DNA of 64,000 nucleotides from Alteribacter aurantiacus DSM 18675 (GCF_000429705.1 NZ_KE386943.1:200744-264743); one strand, 5' to 3'. Counted from the first letter of the stretch, positions 25,405 through 35,171 are shown. Notes: generated by a model not told the origin, from the sequence alone. Numbers and translations: made by a program.

Positions 25405-26937
25405 TTAACCCCCTATCCTTGATACGAATTCAATAACAGTGCTATTAATGACGTCACTTAACAGATGAGGGAATACCCCAATCAGGATGCTTGCCCCGAG
25501 AAGGCCAATCATGGGAACGTATTCGAGAGGCCTCGCATCGTGTAGCCCTCTATATTTGTCATCCATTTGACCAAAGGCTGTTCGCTGGACCGCCCACAAA
25601 AGGTAAGCAGCTGTCAAAATGATGCCTAAGGCTCCAATCACGGCAATGACGGTCGCTTGAGGAATGACGTCAGGTGAAGCCCCGAATATGCCCATAAAGG
25701 CGAGAAGTTCACTCACAAAGCCGGACATACCCGGAAGTCCTAATGAGGCGAGAGCCGCAGCGAGCATAAAGCCTGTGAGAACCGGTACTGATTTGGCCAA
25801 CCCTCCAAGCTCTGACAAGGTGTACGTTTTCGTTCGAACATAAAGGGCTCCGGCCATAAAGAACAAGAGTGCCGTAATCAAGCCGTGGGATACCATTTGA
25901 AAAATCGCTCCTTGCACCCCCGCTTGGGTAAACGAAGCCGCTCCGAGGAGTATGATTCCCATATGGCTGATGCTCGCGTAGGCAATGAGTTTCCTCAAAT
26001 CCGTTTGCACAAGAGCGAGACTTGCTCCGTAAATGATGTTGATGACACCTAAAATAGCAATCAGTGTGGCAAAAGAAACCGCTTGATCGGGTAAAATTCC
26101 GTATCCGACTCTTAAAATTCCGTATGCTCCAAGCTTTGAAAGAACACCTGCCAGGATCATCGTTGCAGGGATCGGAGCCTCAGCGTAAGCATCCGGTAGC
26201 CACGTATGAAGGGGAAAGATCGGAAGTTTCACCGCAAAACCAACAAGCAGTGCAAGAAACAATCCCGCTTTAAACGTACTGCTGATTGCTTCAGAATTCG
26301 AAGGGTTTGAGAACGCTTCTGCCAAACCGACCATGTTAAAGGTGGCTGAAGCCAGATTCATAGCATCTGCCCCTTTGAAAGCAAGGGCGATGAAAGCCAT
26401 AAACATGACCGCACTCCCTAGTCCCGTGTAGAGAAGAAACTTAAACGAAGCGTATGAACGCTTTTTCCCTCCCCATATCCCGATAATAAAGAACATTGGA
26501 ATCAGCGTGAGCTCAAAGAATAAGAAAAACAAGAATAAATCTAGAGCCGCAAACACCCCAAGCATCCCTGTGATTAAAACGAGTGTCCAAACGTAATACT
26601 CTTTCACTCGTTCACGAATGGTGAAAGATGCGACAATCGCTACGGTTGAAATAATTGTCGTAAGGAGTAAAAGAGGTAATGATAAGCCATCAATACCAAG
26701 GGCATAATCGATCTGTACGATCCCAAAATCGATCCACGGGTAGCTCTCCCCCATCTGCATCCCACTAACTGTTCTGTCAAAAGCAGACCAAACGGCGACC
26801 GACAACACCAAAGCGAGTAAGGATGTTCCCACTGCCATTGAGCGAATGACGTTTTTATTTTCCCGCGGAATCAAGAGAAGGACGATCGCTCCTGCGAGCG
26901 GTAAAAAAACGAGTAACGATAAAATGTTCGGGATCAT
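25405..26937 (-). CDS. nuoM: NADH-quinone oxidoreductase subunit M
   Basis: A 510-residue, about 14-helix antiporter-like pumping subunit. Visible are YPWIDFGIVQIDYALGIDG, the conserved FFELTLIPMFFIIG glutamate helix and PLHTWLPDAYAEAPIPATMI. It overlaps nuoL by four bases, indicating coupled translation, and precedes nuoN. Confidence 0.95.
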   Translation of the reverse strand: MIPNILSLLVFLPLAGAIVLLLIPRENKNVIRSMAVGTSLLALVLSVAVWSAFDRTVSGMQMGESYPWIDFGIVQIDYALGIDGLSLPLLLLTTIISTVAIVASFTIRERVKEYYVWTLVLITGMLGVFAALDLFLFFLFFELTLIPMFFIIGIWGGKKRSYASFKFLLYTGLGSAVMFMAFIALAFKGADAMNLASATFNMVGLAEAFSNPSNSEAISSTFKAGLFLALLVGFAVKLPIFPLHTWLPDAYAEAPIPATMILAGVLSKLGAYGILRVGYGILPDQAVSFATLIAILGVINIIYGASLALVQTDLRKLIAYASISHMGIILLGAASFTQAGVQGAIFQMVSHGLITALLFFMAGALYVRTKTYTLSELGGLAKSVPVLTGFMLAAALASLGLPGMSGFVSELLAFMGIFGASPDVIPQATVIAVIGALGIILTAAYLLWAVQRTAFGQMDDKYRGLHDARPLEYVPMIGLLGASILIGVFPHLLSDVINSTVIEFVSRIGG

Positions 26938-28799
26938 CCGAAATACCCCCTAACCATAAACGCCACAACAAGGATTGCAATACTCCCCACAATGGTCACA
27001 AGTCCATATGTTTGCATCTGACCGTTATGTTGTTTCCCCGCCGCTTTTCCGACTGATCTAAGCGACCTTGCCACCACGTTCACTGTGCCGTCAACCGCAA
27101 AGCGATCAAAGCGTTGGAGAACGCGACTCAAAGCTAAAACCGGTGTGACAACCACAGCTTCGTAAAGCTCATCCATATAATATTTGTTTACAAGAAGGGT
27201 CTTGATAAAGCCTTTGGAATGCTCCGTCCCTACTGCCTGAGATCGTCCGTATTTTACCCAAGCAAGGAGAATCCCTGCGCCGGAAAGGAATAACGATAAG
27301 GCAGCCAAACCAATCCCCCCGTGCGCTTGATCCCCGAGCGTGAGGCCTTCAACGAGAAATCCTTCAAGGGCGTACCCGCTCAACGGACTATTTACAACCC
27401 CCGCCACCACTGCGAGCGCAGCTAACGTGACGAGTGGTACGGTCATCCACTTCGTATTTTCACGAGGATGAGAGACTTCCGGATCTCCTCGAAATTGTCC
27501 AAGAAACACTTTGAAAAACAGACGGAACATATAAAAAGCGGTTAAAAAAGAAGTAATAATCATGATGGAAAGAAGAACCGGATCCCCGTGTGACCAAACG
27601 GCAGCCAGAACCCCTTCCTTACTCCAAAACCCCGCTAGGGGGAACACCCCAGCCAACGCCAATGCCCCGATTAAGAATGTCACCGATGTGACCTTCATGT
27701 TTCTCCATATCCCGCCCATTTCATTAATGTTTTGCCTATGATGAAGGGCGTAAATGACCGATCCCGCGGCTAAAAAAAGCAGTCCTTTGAAGAAGGCGTG
27801 GGTCATGAGATGGAATAACCCTGCCACGTAACCCGCCGTTCCTAGAGCAAGCATCATGAGCCCGAGCTGACTGACCGTTGAATAGGCGAGAATCCGTTTA
27901 ATGTCCGTGTTCACAAGTGCAATCGATGCGGCAAAGATCGCCGTCACCGCCCCTGTATAAGCGACGACAGTGAGTGCCGTTCCAGAGCTTTGGAATACGG
28001 GATACATGACTGCAACAAGGTATACCCCTGCCGCAACCATGGTCGCCGCGTGAATCAACGCACTAACGGGAGTTGGACCTTCCATGGCATCCGGAAGCCA
28101 TACGTGTAACGGAAATTGAGCCGATTTCCCCACTGCTCCTAGGAATATACAGAGAGCAATTGCTGTCACGAGTCCACTAGACACCTGCCCATTGTTGATC
28201 GCTTCAAAAGCGGCTCCATACTCAAAGCTACCGGTAGCGTTAAAGAGCAGGATGAGACCAATTAATAATCCAACATCTCCGATCCGTGTGACAAGAAATG
28301 CTTTTTTCGCCGCAGCCGCAGCTTCCGGTTTAAAATACCAAAACCCTACGAGAAGGAACGAGCATAATCCAACTAGCTCCCAAAAAATAAACAGCTGCAG
28401 AATGTTCGGAGCCAAAACGAGTCCGAGCATGGAAAACGAGAACAAGCCTAGATAGGCGTAAAACACATGAATGCGATCGTCTTCTCTCATGTATTGCTTT
28501 GAGAAGACGTGAACGAGAAAACTGACGGATGTGACGACAAACAGCATCATTGCATTTAAAGGTGTTACTTCAAATCCCATCGTTACCGTGCTTTCGCCAA
28601 TGGTTATCCACTCGACAGCCGCTCCAAACGTCTCGGTGCCCATTCGCTCAACGAGGACAACCACCGAAGCGACAAAAGAAAAGCCCAGGGCGACCATGCC
28701 TACGTAAGGAGCGTATGGTTTTAACACCTTCCCGAAAAGAAGGAGAACGATAAAGGCGATCAACGGAAAAAACGGGATGATCCAAGCGTTCTGTAACAT
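26934..28799 (-). CDS. nuoL: NADH-quinone oxidoreductase subunit L
   Basis: A 621-residue, largest antiporter-like pumping subunit, with the C-terminal lateral helix region typical of NuoL. Key motifs: FWELVGLCSFLLVGFWYFK, QFPLHVWLPDAMEGPTPVSA and the lysine/histidine helix around THAFFKGLLFL. Spacing to nuoK upstream is 34 bases; overlap with nuoM downstream is four. Confidence 0.96.
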   Translation of the reverse strand: MLQNAWIIPFFPLIAFIVLLLFGKVLKPYAPYVGMVALGFSFVASVVVLVERMGTETFGAAVEWITIGESTVTMGFEVTPLNAMMLFVVTSVSFLVHVFSKQYMREDDRIHVFYAYLGLFSFSMLGLVLAPNILQLFIFWELVGLCSFLLVGFWYFKPEAAAAAKKAFLVTRIGDVGLLIGLILLFNATGSFEYGAAFEAINNGQVSSGLVTAIALCIFLGAVGKSAQFPLHVWLPDAMEGPTPVSALIHAATMVAAGVYLVAVMYPVFQSSGTALTVVAYTGAVTAIFAASIALVNTDIKRILAYSTVSQLGLMMLALGTAGYVAGLFHLMTHAFFKGLLFLAAGSVIYALHHRQNINEMGGIWRNMKVTSVTFLIGALALAGVFPLAGFWSKEGVLAAVWSHGDPVLLSIMIITSFLTAFYMFRLFFKVFLGQFRGDPEVSHPRENTKWMTVPLVTLAALAVVAGVVNSPLSGYALEGFLVEGLTLGDQAHGGIGLAALSLFLSGAGILLAWVKYGRSQAVGTEHSKGFIKTLLVNKYYMDELYEAVVVTPVLALSRVLQRFDRFAVDGTVNVVARSLRSVGKAAGKQHNGQMQTYGLVTIVGSIAILVVAFMVRGYFG

Positions 28800-28833
28800 A
28801 CCATCACCTTTTCCTCATAAATGCTTTGTTTTT

Positions 28834-29148
28834 TTACCAGCGAAGCAAGTCTTGTTTTATCGCGTCAATGGATGCTCGGTTTCGGTAGAGAGCGATGAGA
28901 ATCGCCAAGCCAACAGCCGCCTCAGCTGCCGCCACTGTAATTACAAACAATGTGAATACTTGGCCTGTAATATTGGCGAAGGGACCGATACTCGAAAAGG
29001 CCACTAGGTTAATATTCACGGCGTTGAGCATCAGTTCAATGCAGATGAGCACAACGACTAAATGGCGCCTTGTGAGCACACCGTACAGCCCGATACAAAA
29101 TAAGATTGCAGCCAGGGCCAAAAAGAATTGGATGGATACCATCGTCAC
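28834..29148 (-). CDS. nuoK: NADH-quinone oxidoreductase subunit K
   Basis: A 104-residue, three-helix membrane subunit of the proton channel. LIGLY-like FCIGLYGVLTRRHLVVVLIC, the conserved glutamates (LICIELMLNAVN and AAAEAAVGLA) are present. Start is GTG at 29148 or ATG at 29142; both follow GGAGG. It overlaps the end of nuoJ. Confidence 0.94.
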   Translation of the reverse strand: MTMVSIQFFLALAAILFCIGLYGVLTRRHLVVVLICIELMLNAVNINLVAFSSIGPFANITGQVFTLFVITVAAAEAAVGLAILIALYRNRASIDAIKQDLLRW

Positions 29149-29642
29149 TCCGCCTCCTTCCTGGCGATCACAATCGCTCCAACAAGAGCGGCAAGAAGTA
29201 ACACAGCAACCCCTTGAAACGCAATCACGTAGTTTCCGTACAACTCAAGACCAATTGCCTCTACCGAACCGACAAACGGCTCAGAGCTACTGGCAAGGTC
29301 AGCGGTCAAAATGCCATACAGCATCATGCCAAGGAGGGTCGATACACCAAGAAAACTGAACACTTTATGAAGCTGGCTCCGCTCAGGTCCAAATCCGACC
29401 GCTCTATGATCGGTAAGCATCATTCCGAAAATAAACAAGATCGAGATAGCGCCTACATAAACCATGATCTGAATGATCCCGATAAATTCGGCCCCGAGTA
29501 AAAAGTACATCCCCGCAATGGCAAAGAAACAGAACGCCATCGCGACTAACCGGTGTGAGATCCGGTTGAGTGCCAGCACAAGAACCGCGCATACAAGAAT
29601 CACAACGGAGAAAATGATGAAGAAGACCGTCTGCGGACTCAT
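29145..29642 (-). CDS. nuoJ: NADH-quinone oxidoreductase subunit J
   Basis: A 165-residue, five-helix membrane subunit. FFLLGAEFIGIIQIMVYVGA-type sequence with the pi-bulge helix and FGMML are present. It overlaps nuoI by four bases and nuoK by four. Confidence 0.94.
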   Translation of the reverse strand: MSPQTVFFIIFSVVILVCAVLVLALNRISHRLVAMAFCFFAIAGMYFLLGAEFIGIIQIMVYVGAISILFIFGMMLTDHRAVGFGPERSQLHKVFSFLGVSTLLGMMLYGILTADLASSSEPFVGSVEAIGLELYGNYVIAFQGVAVLLLAALVGAIVIARKEAE

Positions 29643-30322
29643 TCGCCCCCACCTCGTTTCTCTTCTGTTGTTGGTGCGGGTTCTGCTTTGCCGGTCTGAT
29701 CTTGCGCCTCAGGTGCCGGTGGTGTTTCCTTTTTTGTTTTTGGTATAGGCTTCTCTTCACTCGCCGCCTTTGGAGGTGCTTCTTTCTTCTCCTCAGTCAG
29801 TGGCTTTGTTTGTGAAGTAGTGCTCACAGGGTCTGACCCCGCTTCTTTTTTTGCCGGGGTTTTGGTTCGAGCCGGTCTTTTTGGTTTTTCTTCTTCTGCA
29901 TTCGGGTCGGGCTCGGTGTAGTTGCCGAACACTTTGTTTTCGGTGAGCCACCCCATATCTTTAAAGTGTTCGTCTCGTGTATAAGAGGATAAATTATCGT
30001 ACTTCGCCGTCATGACGATGGCGTTTGTAGGGCACACTTCCGTGCAAAAATCACAGAGGATACACCCCTGAAAATCGATGTTGTACGTATCGATGACTTT
30101 TTTCTTCGGATTCGCCTCGCTTTTTTTCCCCGTCAAGGTAATCACATCTGTCGGACACACTTTCACGCACATGTCACAGACGATGCATTTTTCCGGAAAG
30201 AAACGGTGAACGCCTCTGAATCTCGCGGGCATTTCCACTTTCTCTTCGGGATATTGAATGGTAAACTTCTTCTTTCGAAAATAGTTCAGTGTGACGCCGA
30301 ATCCTTTGAGTAGTCGAAACAT
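29639..30322 (-). CDS. nuoI: NADH-quinone oxidoreductase subunit I with long charged tail
   Basis: A 227-residue ferredoxin-like subunit carrying two [4Fe-4S] clusters, seen as CIVCDMCVKVCPTD and CILCDFCTEVCPTNAI. The core ends near residue 140. About 85 residues of Lys/Glu/Pro/Ala-rich low-complexity tail follow (KRPARTKTPAKKE, PPAPEAQDQT). Family members in bacilli are usually about 140-180 residues, so this tail is long. Within it, bases 29828-29842 form the GGGTCTGACCCC palindrome seen in intergenic positions. Next to nuoH by four bases. Confidence 0.94.
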   Translation of the reverse strand: MFRLLKGFGVTLNYFRKKKFTIQYPEEKVEMPARFRGVHRFFPEKCIVCDMCVKVCPTDVITLTGKKSEANPKKKVIDTYNIDFQGCILCDFCTEVCPTNAIVMTAKYDNLSSYTRDEHFKDMGWLTENKVFGNYTEPDPNAEEEKPKRPARTKTPAKKEAGSDPVSTTSQTKPLTEEKKEAPPKAASEEKPIPKTKKETPPAPEAQDQTGKAEPAPTTEEKRGGGE

Positions 30323-30326
30323 GTTA

Positions 30327-31286
30327 TCACCCCATCCACACTTTAATGATCGACGTAATCACGATGTTCAGGAGGGCAAGAGGAATAAGCACTTTCCACC
30401 CAAAGCCCATTAAGTGGTCGACCCTAGCGCGTGGCAATGTGGCGCGGAGCCAGAACCAGATAAACATGAACACACACATTTTGAGTAAAAACCAGACCAC
30501 GCCGGGTAAAAAGGCCGGTCCGAGCCACCCACCAAGGAACAGCGTTGTCGCCAGGGCGGAGATCGCAATGGCATACGTATATTCAGCGAGCATAAAGAAC
30601 GCATAACGAAATCCGGAGTATTCCGTATGATAACCGGATACGAGCTCCGATTCCGCTTCAGGCAAGTCAAAAGGAGATCGGTTCAGCTCTGCAATCGCCG
30701 CAATCATATAAACAATGAAGCCAAGAAACTGCGGGATAATGAGCCATAGTCCAATTGACTCTTGGTAAAAAACAATCTCTCTAAAATTGAGAGAGCCAGC
30801 TAAGATAACCACCCCTACAATCGAAAGTACAAGAGGGATTTCGTAGCTGATGACTTGCGCGACACTTCGCATCGCCCCCATCAAGGAGTACTTGTTGTTC
30901 GATGCCCAGCCCCCCATCACCACACCCAACGTGGTGATTGACGAAATACCGATAAAATATAAAACACCAATGTTTAGATCAGCCGCGTAAATGTTCTCGC
31001 TCCACGAAATCGTCGCGTAGATGGCAAACGACGGGACAAATGCGATCACCGGCGCAAGGATAAAAATCGGTCGATCCGCAGCCTTTGGAATTACGTCCTC
31101 CTTCATGAGAAGCTTTGAAACGTCGGCGATGGTTTGCAACATTCCCCACGGGCCGTGACGGTTCGGTCCGATACGAATCTGCATGTAGCCAATTACTTTT
31201 CGTTCAAAAAGAATGGCGTACGTAACAGCGCCCAAGAGAAGCAACATGAGACAGACAGCGTAGATGATCATAAACACGAGATCCAC
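30327..31286 (-). CDS. nuoH: NADH-quinone oxidoreductase subunit H
   Basis: A 319-residue, eight-helix subunit that forms the quinone site at the junction of the peripheral and membrane arms. Motifs include QIRIGPNRHGPWGMLQTIAD, the acidic loop EAESELVSGYHTEYSG and the end helix WFWLRATLPRARVDHLMG. GTG start overlapping the nuoD stop by one base (TAGTG), with GGAGGTGG upstream. Confidence 0.96.
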   Translation of the reverse strand: MDLVFMIIYAVCLMLLLLGAVTYAILFERKVIGYMQIRIGPNRHGPWGMLQTIADVSKLLMKEDVIPKAADRPIFILAPVIAFVPSFAIYATISWSENIYAADLNIGVLYFIGISSITTLGVVMGGWASNNKYSLMGAMRSVAQVISYEIPLVLSIVGVVILAGSLNFREIVFYQESIGLWLIIPQFLGFIVYMIAAIAELNRSPFDLPEAESELVSGYHTEYSGFRYAFFMLAEYTYAIAISALATTLFLGGWLGPAFLPGVVWFLLKMCVFMFIWFWLRATLPRARVDHLMGFGWKVLIPLALLNIVITSIIKVWMG

Positions 31287-32395
31287 TACGCATCCACCTC
31301 CCCTAAAACGACGTCAAGGCTTCCAAAAATCGCAACCAAATTTGCGATCGGCTCATCGATGAGCAACTCTTGAAGGATCTGTACGTTCACAAAGGACGGA
31401 CGCCGAAGTTTGACCCGGTACGGCTGGGTCTTTCCATTACTTACAATGTAAACACCGATCTCGCCCTTAGACGCTTCACACCGTTTGTAAACCTCTCCTG
31501 CCGGCGGTTTGATCATCATGATCCGCTTGCCTTTTTTATGGATGATCTCTCCTTCAGGAATTTGCTCGCACGCTTGCTCGATGATTTTTAGTGACTCGTG
31601 CATCTCGGCAATACGGGTTTTGTAGCGTGCATACACATCCCCTTCTTGAAACGTCGGTATGTCGAAATCGAAACGATCATAAATGGAGTACGGCTCTTCT
31701 TTTCGAAGGTCAAACCGGATCCCGCTTCCTCTTGCAATCGGTCCTGATAGACCCCAGTTGATCGCTTCTTTTTGACTGATCTTCCCTACCCCGATCGTTC
31801 GTGCTTGGAAAATTTCATTTCCTGTCACAAGGGTGTCGTATTCTTTTATGTTTTCTCGGACCTCTTTCACGGTTTCTTTTACCCGCTCAATCCATCCGTC
31901 TGGCGCGTCCCATTTCACCCCGCCGATGCGGACGTAGTTAAACGTCATCCTCGCCCCGCTAATTTCATTTAGTCGATCGAGAATGAGGTCCCGGTCGCGA
32001 AACGCGTATAAAAACGGGCTGAGTGCGCCAAGATCAAGCATGAATGTACCCCACCAAACAAGGTGGCTTGCAATACGGTTTAGTTCCATTACGAGAACGC
32101 GCAAATACTCCGCACGCTCAGGAATCTCCCATTCAAGAAGCTCCTCGACTCCCGCGCAGTAAATATAGTTGTTCGTCATGGCATTTAAGTAATCAAGCCG
32201 GTCGGTATATGGAATGAATTGCGTGTACAAGAGCCCCTCGGCCAACTTTTCTGAGCCCCGATGCAAGTAGCCAATGACCGGTTCGGCGTGCTTGATGGTC
32301 TCTCCTTCGATCGTGAGGACGAGCCTGAATACCCCGTGCGTACTCGGGTGCTGCGGCCCCATGTTCAATGTCATCTGTTCCGTGCGAATTGACAT
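31286..32395 (-). CDS. nuoD: NADH-quinone oxidoreductase subunit D
   Basis: A 369-residue 49-kDa-type subunit of the quinone site. Motifs are MGPQHPSTHGVFRL and GYLHRGSEKLAE at the N-terminus and GEIGVYIVSNG near the C-terminus. Related to the large subunit of [NiFe] hydrogenases without metal cysteines. Lies 12 bases after nuoC. Confidence 0.96.
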   Translation of the reverse strand: MSIRTEQMTLNMGPQHPSTHGVFRLVLTIEGETIKHAEPVIGYLHRGSEKLAEGLLYTQFIPYTDRLDYLNAMTNNYIYCAGVEELLEWEIPERAEYLRVLVMELNRIASHLVWWGTFMLDLGALSPFLYAFRDRDLILDRLNEISGARMTFNYVRIGGVKWDAPDGWIERVKETVKEVRENIKEYDTLVTGNEIFQARTIGVGKISQKEAINWGLSGPIARGSGIRFDLRKEEPYSIYDRFDFDIPTFQEGDVYARYKTRIAEMHESLKIIEQACEQIPEGEIIHKKGKRIMMIKPPAGEVYKRCEASKGEIGVYIVSNGKTQPYRVKLRRPSFVNVQILQELLIDEPIANLVAIFGSLDVVLGEVDA

Positions 32396-32407
32396 CCTGA
32401 TGCCCCC

Positions 32408-32887
32408 TTAATCCAGTCCCAATGCTTTTTTATCTGTAACATAGTCCTTTCTGAGCGGGTGTCCTTCCCAGTCGTCCGGCAGGAGAATGCGTTTCAAGTT
32501 GTAATGACCGGGGAATTCAATGCCTAACAAGTCATACGTCTCACGCTCAAGCCAGTCTGCCGTTTTCCAGATTGGCTGAACAGAATGTACAGTCGGCTTC
32601 TCTCGTGCGGTTTTCACTTTTACGTAAAGGTAGTAGTTATGCGGGATGGAGTGAAAATTGTAGATCACTTCCATATGCTCTTCGTAGTCCATTCCTGTGA
32701 GGCAGCTGAGAAAGTTAAACTTCAGTTCTGGGTCGTCGTGAAGTAGCTGTGCAATTTGCGGTGTCCAATTTGAGGTATCGAGCGTAATCATTGGTTTTGA
32801 AAAATTCAGTGATGCTTCAAGGACTGCTCCTTCTCCTTGAATGTTTTCAATTCGCGATACGATTCTTTCGAGAAGTTCTTGGCTCAT
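32408..32887 (-). CDS. nuoC: NADH-quinone oxidoreductase subunit C
   Basis: A 159-residue 30-kDa-type subunit of the peripheral arm. The ERETYDLLGIEFPGH-type signature and the C-terminal LPDDWEGHPLRKDY are diagnostic. The ATG at 32887 follows AGGTGGTG and overlaps the nuoB stop as ATGA. The upstream open frame to 32980 lies inside nuoB. Separate from nuoD, not fused. Confidence 0.94.
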   Translation of the reverse strand: MSQELLERIVSRIENIQGEGAVLEASLNFSKPMITLDTSNWTPQIAQLLHDDPELKFNFLSCLTGMDYEEHMEVIYNFHSIPHNYYLYVKVKTAREKPTVHSVQPIWKTADWLERETYDLLGIEFPGHYNLKRILLPDDWEGHPLRKDYVTDKKALGLD

Positions 32888-33411
32888 TTTTTCACCACCT
32901 GCTCTCCAGCTGCTTCTTGGCGGATTTTCTTCCTGAGCAGTTCTACACCGTCTAGCAGCGCGGGAGGTGTCGGCGGGCAACCTGGTACATACACGTCAAC
33001 CGGTACAATTTTATCCACTCCATTAAGAACACTGTACGCGTCCTTATAAGGTCCACCGCACGTGGCACAAGAGCCCATGGCAATGACCCATTTCGGCTCA
33101 GGCATCTGATCATAGAGTTGCCTTAATACGGGTGCCATTTTCGCTGTCACAGTCCCCGCTACAATCATCAAATCCGCGTGTCTTGGGGAAGCACGGAAAA
33201 TAACACCAAAGCGGTCGAAATCATAACGAGCTGCTCCTGTTCCCATCATTTCAATGGCACAACAGGCAAGTCCAAACGTAAGTGGCCAAAGGGATCTCGT
33301 TCGAGCCCAAGCCTTTACTTGCTCGACTTTTGTAAAAAAAACGTTGCGCTTCAGGTCTTCTGCGAGTCTCGGGTCGTATTTTTCCAAGTCTTGAAATCCT
33401 TTTAGTTCCAT
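32884..33411 (-). CDS. nuoB: NADH-quinone oxidoreductase subunit B
   Basis: A 175-residue subunit holding the terminal N2 [4Fe-4S] cluster: GLACCAIEMM, GSCATCGGPY and YVPGCPPTP give four cysteine ligands. ATG at 33411 selected; AAGGTG lies seven bases upstream, and the alternative ATG at 33432 would overlap nuoA more. Overlaps nuoA end by ten bases and nuoC by four. Confidence 0.95.
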   Translation of the reverse strand: MELKGFQDLEKYDPRLAEDLKRNVFFTKVEQVKAWARTRSLWPLTFGLACCAIEMMGTGAARYDFDRFGVIFRASPRHADLMIVAGTVTAKMAPVLRQLYDQMPEPKWVIAMGSCATCGGPYKDAYSVLNGVDKIVPVDVYVPGCPPTPPALLDGVELLRKKIRQEAAGEQVVKK

Positions 33412-33773
33412 TCCAGCACCTTCTTTTTCCAAGAATAGGCGAGTCCTAACCCTAAAACAAAGATGAAAATCAACATGGCATTAAGCCCTGCCCACCCGAG
33501 CTGATCGAGGGTAACCGCCCACGGATATAAGAAAACGGTTTCAACATCAAAGATGATGAATTCGAGTGCGACAATATAATAAGCGACGTGAAAGCGAACT
33601 TGCGCGTCACCTGTTGGTTTAATCCCACTTTCATAGGTAACGAGCTTTTCTTCATAAGGATTCTTCGGTCTTACAAGCCTTCCAAACCATAAAGCTACAA
33701 CCGGTAGCGCCACACCAAGCAGCAAAAAGATCACCACATAAGTGTAATTTTCGTAGTAAAGCGCTAAATCCAT
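33402..33773 (-). CDS. nuoA: NADH-quinone oxidoreductase subunit A
   Basis: A 123-residue, three-helix membrane subunit and the first gene of the operon. Motifs: YESGIKPTGDAQVRFHVAYY and EFIIFDVETVFLYPWA. ATG at 33773 with GGAGGGAG seven bases upstream; the frame continues to 33812. The operon nuoABCDHIJKLMN lacks nuoE, F and G, so there is no NADH-binding module; the electron donor is unclear. Confidence 0.95.
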   Translation of the reverse strand: MDLALYYENYTYVVIFLLLGVALPVVALWFGRLVRPKNPYEEKLVTYESGIKPTGDAQVRFHVAYYIVALEFIIFDVETVFLYPWAVTLDQLGWAGLNAMLIFIFVLGLGLAYSWKKKVLEWN

Positions 33774-34178
33774 ACCGTCACTCCCTCCATTCGTCATGTC
33801 TTTCTCTCCCAAAGTATACCAAAGCTTGGAATTAACCGTCTATAGTATTCCGAATTATCTGAACTTTAGTCAAACTTCGTCATGTTCTGCGTTTATATGC
33901 AACTTTTTTTGGCAAAACGGCCCTCCTTTTTTCGGTGAATATCCAGTGAAATCTGGGAATAATGATTGATAAAACAGCCTGACTTTTAGATTCCCTCACT
34001 AATTTGTATGAAGGTGTGGACGGGAATATCAGTAGAATTTTTCTTGTAGCGAGGTAGATTCTTGGATGTAGTGACGATCGTGCCGAAACTCAACCTTTGT
34101 TGGGAACTGAAAAAGGTCTGACTTCTGTTATGGTAATAGAGGATATTATTTACACAGGTTATTTCGAAGGAGTATCTT
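33774..34178. other. Divergent region between nuoA and the VanY-type gene
   Basis: AT-rich, no gene. The promoters of both units must lie here, but no strong consensus pair was found. Confidence 0.5.
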
Positions 34179-35171
34179 ATGAAAAAAACGATAGGAATAC
34201 TAACCATCATTTTAATAACGGTCGGGTTTGCCGTGTGGAATTTTGAATTGTTTTTTAGCTCGCAGTCTAACGACCTTCAATCTAGAAACGGAGAAGACCG
34301 CCTTCTTCTCTCCACCGAAACCCCGTCTGTCGTAGATGAGGATGAAGAAGGTGACCTTGATGAAAAGGTTGAACACCTTTACGCGGGGATGAACTTAACC
34401 CCCGATGTGATTTTTGGTTTCTCGGAGATTAACGAAAGTGAAAACGAAGGTGCTGCTCTTGATCTCCCCCGGGGTTCCATCTTTTCTGTGTTGGACGAGC
34501 AAGGTGAGTGGTCACTTATAGATAAACCCGCTATGGGGCAAGCATGGGTTAAGAGTACAGATATATCGGAAGTGCCGTATGCGTTTAACAAAAAAACAAT
34601 GATTGAGGATGCTGATGCTGTCGATGTGTTGGTAAACAAGGAGTACCGCCTCCCTCACGATTACCGTCCAGATGACTTGGTTATTCCAGACATTCCTTTC
34701 ACAATTTCAGAGCAGGATGAACGAATGTTTATGAGAGAACAAGCAGCCCACGCTATCGAAGAGCTGTTCGCTGACGCCCTTGGGAACGGGCTCTCCTTGT
34801 TTGGGGTTTCCGGCTATCGTAGCTATGAATCCCAACAACGGATCTTTTCAAATAACGTTGACATTCAAGGGTTCAGTGAAGCCAATCGCACAAGCGCTGT
34901 CCCCGGAGAAAGTGAACACCAAACCGGACTTGCCATGGATGTGACAAATGAAGTGGTTCGCTATTCACTTACGCAGGACTTCGCTAATACGGAGGCCGGT
35001 GCGTGGTTAGGTGAACATGCCCACAAGTACGGCTTTATCATTCGCTATACAGAGGGTGAAGAACAGCGGACTGGATACACGTTTGAGCCTTGGCACCTTC
35101 GTTATGTTGGGGTCGATACGGCAACATTGTTGTATGAAAATGGATGGATTCTTGAGGATGTAGTGGGATAG
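34179..35171 (+). CDS. VanY/LdcB-type D-alanyl-D-alanine carboxypeptidase
   Basis: A 330-residue membrane-anchored M15B peptidase that trims the terminal D-alanine of the peptidoglycan stem. N-terminal membrane anchor (about residues 5-22), an acidic linker, an SH3-like segment (about 65-130), and the VanY domain (about 175-320). Zinc ligands and catalytic residues: His247 and Asp254 in SEHQTGLAMDV, Glu303 and His306 in EPWHLRY. GAAGGAG precedes the ATG. Monocistronic with its own terminator. Lies between nuo and the NERD gene, away from any cell-wall operon. Confidence 0.9.
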   Translation: MKKTIGILTIILITVGFAVWNFELFFSSQSNDLQSRNGEDRLLLSTETPSVVDEDEEGDLDEKVEHLYAGMNLTPDVIFGFSEINESENEGAALDLPRGSIFSVLDEQGEWSLIDKPAMGQAWVKSTDISEVPYAFNKKTMIEDADAVDVLVNKEYRLPHDYRPDDLVIPDIPFTISEQDERMFMREQAAHAIEELFADALGNGLSLFGVSGYRSYESQQRIFSNNVDIQGFSEANRTSAVPGESEHQTGLAMDVTNEVVRYSLTQDFANTEAGAWLGEHAHKYGFIIRYTEGEEQRTGYTFEPWHLRYVGVDTATLLYENGWILEDVVG

